NCBI GenBank assembly: GCA_018830105.1
Contig: JAHJTC010000024.1
Span: forward strand, 186,001 to 250,000
DNA length: 64,000 bases
Direction of reading: 5' to 3'
From: Bacteroidota bacterium
Lineage (GTDB): Bacteria; Bacteroidota; Bacteroidia; Bacteroidales; F082
The position numbers and the translations under genes are program-made. Below are positions 15,863-22,756 of this stretch, piece by piece; within the stretch, counting starts at the first letter, position 1; each line of letters opens with the position of its first letter. The notes beneath the pieces are model-generated. The model did no database searches. It worked only from the letters and a program-made list of their open reading frames with translations, and was not told the DNA's origin.

Positions 15863-17161
15863 ATGGCAATCGAAGTAAAAGTACCCAGTCCGGGCGAATC
15901 GATCAACGAGGTGCAATTAGCCAATTGGCTGGTTGAAGAAGGAGCTTATGTTGAAAAAGATCAGGAAATTGCAGAAATCGATTCTGATAAAGCCACTTTA
16001 AGTATTTCGGCGGAGGAAGCAGGCACAATAAGCTTTAAAGCTGCTGAGGGCGATACAATTGAAGTAGGCACTGTGATTGCCCTGATTGAACCCTCTGAAG
16101 CTCCAACTAAAAAAAAAGAAACTAAAGCCAAAACATCAGAAGAAAAACCAAAAGCTGAAAAACCTCAAGAGCAGAAAACTGAATCAGAGGAAAAGGAAGA
16201 ACCAAAGCAAGAAAAAGCCCAAAGCCCTGAAAAAGTTGAGGACTCGAACCTAAAACTATCCCCGCTTGCCAGAAAAATAATGCAATCGGAAGGCATCAGC
16301 GAAAAAGAATTTATCGAATTTTTCAAACACCTCAGGGTCGAAGCTAAAGATGTAGCTTTTTATAAAGAAAATAAGGACCGCAGCGGCGCCTCAGAAAGCC
16401 TCGCATCAGGCACTCCTCAATGGGGCGGAGCACGTGATGTGGAAAGAAAAAAAATGAGCATGCTGCGCAAAAAACTTGCTCAGCGCCTGGTTTCTGTAAA
16501 AAACGAAACTGCCATGCTCACTACTTTTAACGAAGTGAATATGACACCAATCATGGACATTCGCAAAAAGTACAAGGAAACTTTCAAAAACCAGCATGAT
16601 GTCAACCTCGGCTTTATGTCCTTCTTCACCAAAGCAGTAACGGAAGCTCTTCACCAATTTCCACAGGTGAATGCTCAAATTGACGGTGATGAAATCATTT
16701 ATTACGATTATGCCGATATCAGTATAGCCGTTTCAGGACCCAAAGGGCTGGTTGTTCCTGTTGTGCGTAATGCCGAGATCATGAATCTTGCAGAGATAGA
16801 AAAAAAGATCAAAGAACTGGCAACAAAAGCACGCGACAACAAGCTCAGCCTCGAGGAAATGACCGGCGGCACTTTTACGATAACCAATGGCGGCGTGTTT
16901 GGCTCAATGCTTTCGACCCCCATCATCAACCCGCCACAATCGGCCATTCTTGGCATGCACAATATTGTTGAGCGTCCGGTTGCTGTGAATGGGAAAGTTG
17001 AAATACACCCTATTATGTATATTGCCCTTAGTTATGATCACCGCATCATTGACGGGCGCGAATCTGTAAGCTTTCTAGTAAAGGTAAAAGAGATGCTTGA
17101 AGATCCGGCTCGCATGTTGTTCGCATCAAAAGAACCTATCGAAGTACTTTTGGGATTATAA
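15863..17161 (+). CDS. sucB: Dihydrolipoyl succinyltransferase (E2 of 2-oxoglutarate dehydrogenase)
   Basis: E2 transfers the succinyl group from its lipoyl arm to CoA. The N-terminal lipoyl domain (residues 1-75) has the lipoylated lysine, Lys43, in [10 protein letters not shown] Lys/Glu/Pro-rich hinge covers about residues 83-128. A peripheral-subunit-binding region follows (about 131-170, [21 protein letters not shown]), then the catalytic domain (about 200-432) with the active-site signature [15 protein letters not shown]. The binding domain lacks the usual GTGxxGRIxxxDV stretch, which makes E3/E1 binding there uncertain. The gene forms an operon with sucA, and nadB begins 4 bases after its stop. 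Confidence 0.94.
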   Translation: MAIEVKVPSPGESINEVQLANWLVEEGAYVEKDQEIAEIDSDKATLSISAEEAGTISFKAAEGDTIEVGTVIALIEPSEAPTKKKETKAKTSEEKPKAEKPQEQKTESEEKEEPKQEKAQSPEKVEDSNLKLSPLARKIMQSEGISEKEFIEFFKHLRVEAKDVAFYKENKDRSGASESLASGTPQWGGARDVERKKMSMLRKKLAQRLVSVKNETAMLTTFNEVNMTPIMDIRKKYKETFKNQHDVNLGFMSFFTKAVTEALHQFPQVNAQIDGDEIIYYDYADISIAVSGPKGLVVPVVRNAEIMNLAEIEKKIKELATKARDNKLSLEEMTGGTFTITNGGVFGSMLSTPIINPPQSAILGMHNIVERPVAVNGKVEIHPIMYIALSYDHRIIDGRESVSFLVKVKEMLEDPARMLFASKEPIEVLLGL

Positions 17162-17165
17162 GTAT

Positions 17166-18734
17166 ATGAAAAAAAAAGTTGATTTTCTGGTTTTAGGCTC
17201 TGGAATTGCCGGTTTAAGTTATGCATTAAAAGTAGCCTCAAAAGGCAAAGTGCTTATTGTGACAAAAAATGAGGCCAACAATACGGCAACCTGGTATGCT
17301 CAAGGCGGTATTGCAGCAGTAATGTACACCCCGGATTCTTACGAAAAACATATTCAAGACACTTTAAATGCAGGCAGCTACCTGAATGACGAAAAAATCG
17401 TAAGGATCACGATCACGGAGTCAACAGAAAGGGTCAAAGAACTTATTGAATGGGGAACGCATTTCGATATGTTGTCAAAGGATAAGTACGATCTCGCCCG
17501 CGAAGGAGGGCATTCCGAAAAACGGGTGCTGCACTTTCAGGATAAAACCGGCGCAGAGATACAACGCGCACTCATCGAAAAGGTGAGACAACACCCCAAT
17601 ATTGAACTGCTCGAGAATCATTTTGGAATTGACCTCATAACTCAGCATCATCAGGGAAAAATTGTCCGCAGAGCCCATGGTGATATACAATGTTTTGGAG
17701 CTTATATTTTGAACCAGGATAACGGAGAAATCTCAACAATTCTGGCTAAAACAACGCTGATTGCTACAGGTGGTTCCGGCAATGTTTATCAAACAACAAC
17801 AAATCCGAGGATAGCCACCGGTGATGGAATTGCCATGTTTTACAGGGCAAAAGGAATTGTTGACAATATGGAATTTATTCAGTTTCACCCAACCTCACTC
17901 TATAATCCGAGGGAGAATCCCTCTTTTCTCATCACCGAAGCCTTGCGGGGCGCAGGAGCTGTTTTAAAAGACATTAACGGTCAGTCGTTTATGCACAAAT
18001 ACGATGAACGCGAATCACTTGCTCCCAGAGATATCGTTGCACGTGCAATAGACAATGAAATGAAACTATCCGGCAGTGATCATGTCTATCTCGATGCCCG
18101 ACATATTTCTGAAGAGGTAATTATGCATCACTTCCCATCAATATACGCCAAATGCCTGAGTATTGGGATTCATATCTCGAAAGACATGATACCGGTGGTT
18201 CCTGCTGCACATTACATTTGCGGAGGCATCAAGACAAATGAACATGGTGCTACCAGCATTTTAAACCTTTATGCAGCCGGCGAGGTAAGTTCAACAGGTT
18301 TGCACGGAGCTAACCGACTGGCTTCAAACTCGCTGCTGGAATCAGTTGTGTTCTCACACAGAGCAAGCATTGATGCCAGCGAACAAGTAACTAAAACAAC
18401 TATTCCGGAAGACATTCCTGATTGGAATGCAGAAGGAACTGTTATGAACGAAGAAATGATTTTAGTAACACAGTCACGCAAAGAACTTCAGGCTGTAATG
18501 AGTAGCTATGTGGGCATTGTCCGTTCAGAGTTACGTTTAAAAAGAGCACTCGACCGGCTGGAACTGCTAAATAGAGAAACCGAGAAACTCTATGAAAAAT
18601 CGGTACTTACAGCCCCCATCTGCGAACTGCGAAATATGATTAATGTAGCCTACCTGATTACCAAATTTGCTTTTCAGCGAAAACAAAGTATTGGCTTGCA
18701 TTACCTGGTGGACTACTCAAAAAACGATCAATAA
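17166..18734 (+). CDS. nadB: L-aspartate oxidase
   Basis: NadB oxidises L-aspartate to iminoaspartate, the first step of de novo NAD synthesis, using FAD and either oxygen or fumarate as acceptor. The FAD-binding Rossmann motif GSGIAGLSYALKVA is at residues 12-25. NTATWYAQGGIAAV, EGGHSEKRVLHFQDKTG, GGSGNVYQTTTNP and AAGEVSSTGLHGANRLASNS are all characteristic of the succinate dehydrogenase/aspartate oxidase flavoproteins. At 522 residues it is full length. The ATG at 17166 is chosen over upstream in-frame codons that fall inside sucB. The neighbours nadA and nadC, often next to it, are not in this window. It overlaps the next gene by one base. Confidence 0.94.
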   Translation: MKKKVDFLVLGSGIAGLSYALKVASKGKVLIVTKNEANNTATWYAQGGIAAVMYTPDSYEKHIQDTLNAGSYLNDEKIVRITITESTERVKELIEWGTHFDMLSKDKYDLAREGGHSEKRVLHFQDKTGAEIQRALIEKVRQHPNIELLENHFGIDLITQHHQGKIVRRAHGDIQCFGAYILNQDNGEISTILAKTTLIATGGSGNVYQTTTNPRIATGDGIAMFYRAKGIVDNMEFIQFHPTSLYNPRENPSFLITEALRGAGAVLKDINGQSFMHKYDERESLAPRDIVARAIDNEMKLSGSDHVYLDARHISEEVIMHHFPSIYAKCLSIGIHISKDMIPVVPAAHYICGGIKTNEHGATSILNLYAAGEVSSTGLHGANRLASNSLLESVVFSHRASIDASEQVTKTTIPEDIPDWNAEGTVMNEEMILVTQSRKELQAVMSSYVGIVRSELRLKRALDRLELLNRETEKLYEKSVLTAPICELRNMINVAYLITKFAFQRKQSIGLHYLVDYSKNDQ

Positions 18735-19276
18735 TGGCACTTATCAAAGCGATAAAAAAATTAGAACCCCGATTTGGGAAAAACTGCTTTTTAGCCGAAA
18801 ACGCAACAATCATAGGCGATGTTGTTATGGGCGACAACTGCAGTGTTTGGTATAATACCGTTGTACGGGGCGATGTTCACTACATCAAAATTGGACATAA
18901 TGTCAACATTCAGGATGGTGTTGTCATACATTGCACCTATAAAAAAGCGCCCGTAAATATCGGCAATAATGTTTCCATTGCGCACAATGCCATTGTTCAT
19001 GGTTGCACCATTCACGATAATGTTTTGGTTGGGATGGGAGCAATTATCATGGATGGCGCAATAATTGAGTCGAACTCAATAGTTGCTGCCGGAGCCCTTA
19101 TCGGAAAAGGTGTTCATGTTGAATCGGGCAGCATCTATGCTGGTGTTCCTGCTAAGAAACTAAAATCAATCGACCAGCAACTCCTCGAAGGCGAAGTGCA
19201 TCGTATAGCGAAATCATACAGCATGTATGCAAGCTGGCACGATGATTCAATCGTACCACTCGAAAAGCTCGATTAA
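18734..19276 (+). CDS. Gamma-carbonic anhydrase-like hexapeptide protein
   Basis: The 180-residue protein is a left-handed beta-helix of hexapeptide repeats with a short C-terminal helix, the layout of the gamma-carbonic anhydrase/YrdA/PaaY group. The three expected zinc-binding histidines are visible in VVIHCT and IAHNAIVHGC. Some members are active carbonic anhydrases and many are not proven, so activity here is an inference. Its start codon overlaps the nadB stop (TAATG), showing translational coupling or at least co-transcription. No transferase partner is adjacent. Confidence 0.88.
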   Translation: MALIKAIKKLEPRFGKNCFLAENATIIGDVVMGDNCSVWYNTVVRGDVHYIKIGHNVNIQDGVVIHCTYKKAPVNIGNNVSIAHNAIVHGCTIHDNVLVGMGAIIMDGAIIESNSIVAAGALIGKGVHVESGSIYAGVPAKKLKSIDQQLLEGEVHRIAKSYSMYASWHDDSIVPLEKLD

Positions 19277-19420
19277 GGCATCAAATGCGCGGTATTCCAT
19301 CAAAATAAGTTTCACTGTAAGTGTCGCTCATCTTGTTAAAACAAGGTTAAATCCTATCCAATAGCAATATTGGCAGGGTATTTGGTACTCTACTAAACAA
19401 TACAATTTAAAAATGTGAAT

Positions 19421-20101
19421 ATGGTAATTTGGATCATTTTTGGATTTTTTATGTTATTAAGCTGGATTGTAAGCAATCAGCTTAAAAGCAAATTTTCTGC
19501 TTACAGTAAAATCCCTGTTAGCAATGGGATGAGCGGAAGTGAAATAGCAAATAAAATGCTCATAGACAATAGAATATCAGGTGTTAAAGTGCTAACCACA
19601 GCAGGAAGCTTATCTGATCATTACAATCCGGTAAATAAAACGATAAATCTTAGCCGGGATGTTTTTGAGGGCAGGAATATTGCTGCTGCTGCAGTTGCCG
19701 CCCACGAATGCGGACATGCCATTCAACATGCAACGGCATATCATTGGCTTCAAATGCGAAGCGCACTTGTTCCTATTGTCAGTTTCAGTTCTAAATGGGT
19801 TCAATGGGTTCTTCTGGCCGGCATTTTATTTCTGCAATCTTTTCCGCAATTACTATTGGCGGGAATTGTATTGTTTGCACTAACCACTTTATTCAGTCTG
19901 ATAACTTTACCTGTTGAAATTGATGCCAGTAACAGGGCATTGACATGGCTTGAAACCAGTGAGATTACCAGCAGCAGATCACACACTCTGGCGCAGGAGG
20001 CCTTAAGATGGGCAGCCTACACTTATGTGGTTGCTGCGCTCGCTTCATTGGCAACACTTATCTATTATATCGCCATCTTTATTGGTGGCAGAAGAGATTA
20101 A
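19421..20101 (+). CDS. Membrane zinc metallopeptidase (YugP/DUF2268-type neutral peptidase)
   Basis: This 226-residue integral membrane protein has an N-terminal hydrophobic segment (VIWIIFGFFMLLSWIV), the zinc motif HECGH within AAHECGHAIQHA, a paired membrane hairpin (WVLLAGILFLQSFPQLLLAGIVLFALT), the conserved EIDASNRAL that supplies the third ligand region, and a final membrane helix. This is the YugP-like zinc metallopeptidase family; its physiological substrate is not known. The ATG at 19421 is preferred to a GTG two codons earlier. It stands about 145 bases after the carbonic anhydrase gene and may have its own promoter. Confidence 0.85.
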   Translation: MVIWIIFGFFMLLSWIVSNQLKSKFSAYSKIPVSNGMSGSEIANKMLIDNRISGVKVLTTAGSLSDHYNPVNKTINLSRDVFEGRNIAAAAVAAHECGHAIQHATAYHWLQMRSALVPIVSFSSKWVQWVLLAGILFLQSFPQLLLAGIVLFALTTLFSLITLPVEIDASNRALTWLETSEITSSRSHTLAQEALRWAAYTYVVAALASLATLIYYIAIFIGGRRD

Positions 20102-20139
20102 TTATCAACAAATTCATTAACAAATTAAATTTACTTATT

Positions 20140-21021
20140 ATGAGAAAAAATCACGTAACACTTCTAATTTTATTCATGGCTATTGCCACAGCATTTAGTT
20201 CATGCAAGAAAGATGACGACATCCTAAATCCTGAACCAAGCATCGACTTCAAAGGTGGTGGTGAATATACGTCAACTGACGTCACTATTAATACCAATGA
20301 GCAAATTTTGGTTGGCTTCAATGCCGCATTCAATCAGGAAACAAACGAAGATCTTCAGAACTTTAAGTTAACGCTTACTTCAAATAACGTAGCTCAAACA
20401 CTTATTGATTCAACCTTAAATACTGAAGTTTTCACTACCGACATTACAATTACATTTCCTGAGCCGGTATCGGCACGCCTTGATGCGGTAATCACAGACA
20501 AAGCCGGAAGAACAGCTTCTGTTTCTTTCAACATCACTGTTGAAGAAGCTGGTGTTAAAGTTGTTAAGCATACAGATGTTGAGTTAGGCTCATGGAATGA
20601 TGAAATCGGGAGTTTCTACAATGCAGAAGGAAACCTTATTTTGAACGTTAATGAAGCTTTCGCAAACCAGGCTAAAGTTGACCTTGTATTTTACAAAGGC
20701 GTTACAAATTTTAACACAATCGCTGCTCCTGCTGATGCTTCATTAAATACCATTCAAACTTTCAATATGGACAGCTGGACTACCAGAAATGCTACCCTTT
20801 TCATCAAAACTGATATGACCGCTGAAGAATTTGATGCTATTGGTGAGTATCACCTGTTCCCTGAATTTAATGAAAGCGCAGCCGACACCAAAGCTGTTGA
20901 TTTGTTAAACGGCGAAGTGCTTCTCTTCAAAACTGAAGCCAATGCGATGGGATACATCAAAGTTGTTGATTTCTACTCACGTGGCGATCTAGGCAAATTT
21001 GATATGATCATCATGGAATAA
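20140..21021 (+). CDS. Unrecognised exported lipoprotein
   Basis: The 293-residue protein begins with a signal sequence and lipobox (IATAFSSCKKDDD), and the acidic residues after the Cys suit surface-exposed lipoproteins of Bacteroidota. The rest is Thr/Asn/Asp-rich and predicted to be beta-strand. An Ig-like stretch around residues 35-135 includes a VSARLDAVITDKAGRTASV segment that resembles domains found in carbohydrate- or host-interacting lipoproteins. A second domain covers about 145-293. I do not recognise a family. The ATG at 20140 is chosen because it gives the signal peptide. It is followed by a clear terminator. Confidence 0.7.
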   Translation: MRKNHVTLLILFMAIATAFSSCKKDDDILNPEPSIDFKGGGEYTSTDVTINTNEQILVGFNAAFNQETNEDLQNFKLTLTSNNVAQTLIDSTLNTEVFTTDITITFPEPVSARLDAVITDKAGRTASVSFNITVEEAGVKVVKHTDVELGSWNDEIGSFYNAEGNLILNVNEAFANQAKVDLVFYKGVTNFNTIAAPADASLNTIQTFNMDSWTTRNATLFIKTDMTAEEFDAIGEYHLFPEFNESAADTKAVDLLNGEVLLFKTEANAMGYIKVVDFYSRGDLGKFDMIIME

Positions 21022-21040
21022 GCTAAATAAAATACCATTT

Positions 21041-21074
21041 AAAAAAGCTCTGATTTACTCAGGGCTTTTTTTTT
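21041..21074 (+). terminator. Terminator of the lipoprotein gene
   Basis: GCTCTGA (21047-21053) pairs with TCAGGGC (21059-21065), with one G-U pair, flanked by A's on the left and followed by nine T. Confidence 0.85.
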
Positions 21075-21125
21075 ATCTGCAAATAGCTAAACGATTCAGC
21101 TGGATTAGTAAATTCATATTACTTA

Positions 21126-21346
21126 GGGCTTGCTGAAAAACTTTTATCAGATTGGCTTTGTGATTATTAGAAGAATTTCTAATAAATATTAACGGTGCTA
21201 CGCACCTTAATATAAGCCACAGCGTGGCGATAACCTTTATAAAAATAAAAGTGTATCAAGATCCTTAGGTGCAGCCCCGCACTATGCGGGGATAATTAAT
21301 ATTGGCTATTGGCCAGAATTGTCAATTTTGGGTTTTCAGCATGTCC
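21126..21346. repeat. MITE/REP-like element with terminal inverted repeats
   Basis: A non-coding 221-base segment is bounded by GGGCTTGCTGAAAA (21126-21139) and TTTTCAGCATGTCC (21333-21346), which are inverted copies matching at 12 of 14 positions. Inside are three compact hairpins: GGTGC-TAC-GCACC (21194-21206, extended by ATTAA/TTAAT), GCCAC-AGC-GTGGC (21216-21228) and CCCCGCA-CTA-TGCGGGG (21275-21291). There is no open frame of useful size, so any transposition would need a transposase supplied elsewhere. A target-site duplication is not clear. The remainder of the 21075-21510 gap shows nothing else except the terminator at its right end. Confidence 0.6.
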
Positions 21347-21451
21347 ATCTTAGCTTAGTGCGATCTAAAAATTTTGTGCGCCTTGATCCAGAACTTACTG
21401 AAGCAACTGATAGCATTTATTGACAAATTCGCTTTCGCGCATTTCAACAGA

Positions 21452-21489
21452 TAAAAAAAAGCCGCTCGAATAAACGAACGGCTTTTTTT
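21452..21489. terminator. Terminator of the bamA-ompH operon (bidirectional)
   Basis: GCCG and TCG on the left (21461-21468) pair with CGA and CGGC on the right (21474-21482), flanked by eight A and seven T. It follows the last ompH stop on the minus strand. Confidence 0.8.
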
Positions 21490-21510
21490 AAAAATACTTT
21501 AAGCTTTAAC

Positions 21511-22023
21511 TTACATACCCAGTTTTGCTTTTACTTTGGCAGTTACATTCTCAGCATTTGTGCCAATGTGTAATAACACGCCGGTTGCTGAATCAAGGAT
21601 ATAAGTATAATTGTTTTCGGCGCCAACATCCTCAATAGCCTTTTTCACTTTGTCGATTAAAGGAGTAAGCAATTCGTTTCTTTTCTCACCATATTCCATA
21701 TCGGCATTTTGCTGAAAATCCTGAATACGTGTTTGTAAATCAGTTAATTCCTTTTCTTTCGACTGGCGAATTAAGTTCGACATGGTTGAAAGATTATTTT
21801 GGTAATCAGAAAGCTTTTTCTGGTATTCAGTGGCCATTGTACGAAGCTCTGTTTCCAGTTGTTGTTCAAACAGAACGAGTTTATTTTCAATGGTATCGCG
21901 TTCTGGCATCACACCCATAATTTCATTTGAATCAATGTAACCGATTTTGAGGTTTTGAGCAGTTGCCATGCTACTGATACTCACGAAAGCAACTAATAAT
22001 AATACTTTTGTTAAAATTTTCAT
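21511..22023 (-). CDS. OmpH/Skp-family periplasmic chaperone (second copy)
   Basis: This 170-residue secreted protein has a signal peptide ending at MATAQ and a short opening strand LKIGYIDSNEIMGVMPE, then long charged coiled-coil helices (about residues 45-120) and a closing strand YTYILDSATGVLLH. This is the Skp/OmpH fold, a trimeric periplasmic chaperone that carries unfolded outer membrane proteins to BamA. It lies downstream of another OmpH gene and bamA on the minus strand and ends the operon. Tandem ompH copies are common in Bacteroidota. Confidence 0.9.
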   Translation of the reverse strand: MKILTKVLLLVAFVSISSMATAQNLKIGYIDSNEIMGVMPERDTIENKLVLFEQQLETELRTMATEYQKKLSDYQNNLSTMSNLIRQSKEKELTDLQTRIQDFQQNADMEYGEKRNELLTPLIDKVKKAIEDVGAENNYTYILDSATGVLLHIGTNAENVTAKVKAKLGM

Positions 22024-22137
22024 TTTCTAATTTCTGGAGATTAATACTTCTATTTTGAGAGGCAAATGTAGAAAAATTATTCGATTCAACACCAAAAAAA
22101 CTATGGTCATGAATTGATTAACATGCTTTAACGTTTA

Positions 22138-22698
22138 TTAGCGACGATCTTCGCGCCTTACGGTCTGCATCACATTACCAATTTCGTCGAGCACTTCGTC
22201 GCTAATATCGAATTTATCGCTGGCATAGAGCATTGTAGCCCCGGAAGCTTTGTCGAAAATAAACGCGTAATTGCGCGTTTCGGCAATCTCCTGAATGGCA
22301 TTAAACACCTTTTCCTGAATGGGTTCAACAAGCTCACTGCGTTTAATAAACAAGTCACCTTCCGGTCCAAAATATTTCATTTGGAGGTCTTTTGCTTCCT
22401 GCTCTTTTTTCACGATCTCGTCTTCTCGTTTGCGTTTCATATCTTCGGGAAGCAGCACCGATTCAGTTTGGTAGTCGCGGTACAATTTTTCTACCTGCTC
22501 ATACCTTGCCTTGATCTCTTTTTCCCATTTAGTTGAAAGCACATTGAGCTCATCCTGAGCATCTTTATATTCAGGAATATTCTCAAGAATATATTCCGTG
22601 TCCACATATCCAAAACGCTGATTTTGAGCCTGAGCCGAAAGCATGCCCATAAAAAGCAGTGCTAATACAGCAACAATTGTTAGTTTTGTTTTCATCAT
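22138..22698 (-). CDS. OmpH/Skp-family periplasmic chaperone (first copy)
   Basis: The 186-residue protein has a signal peptide (MMKTKLTIVAVLALLFMGMLSAQAQ), the opening strand RFGYVDTEYILENIPEY, a long charged helical pair (about 50-130) rich in Lys/Glu, and the end strand YAFIFDKASGATMLYA. It is the Skp/OmpH chaperone that escorts outer membrane proteins. It follows bamA by 58 bases. A 114-base gap separates it from the second copy. The two copies differ clearly in sequence, so they are old paralogues rather than a recent duplication. Confidence 0.92.
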   Translation of the reverse strand: MMKTKLTIVAVLALLFMGMLSAQAQNQRFGYVDTEYILENIPEYKDAQDELNVLSTKWEKEIKARYEQVEKLYRDYQTESVLLPEDMKRKREDEIVKKEQEAKDLQMKYFGPEGDLFIKRSELVEPIQEKVFNAIQEIAETRNYAFIFDKASGATMLYASDKFDISDEVLDEIGNVMQTVRREDRR

Positions 22699-22756
22699 TA
22701 TAAAATTTAATTATGCATTTATTTTGGTTTCTATTCCAAAAAGCCTGCCAAAATTT

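Noticed and set aside
17097..17165. Upstream in-frame start for nadB
   Set aside because: It would overlap the end of sucB by 65 bases and adds residues not found in the family.
20008..20139. Upstream in-frame start for the lipoprotein at 20140
   Set aside because: It falls inside the metallopeptidase gene and would bury the signal peptide.
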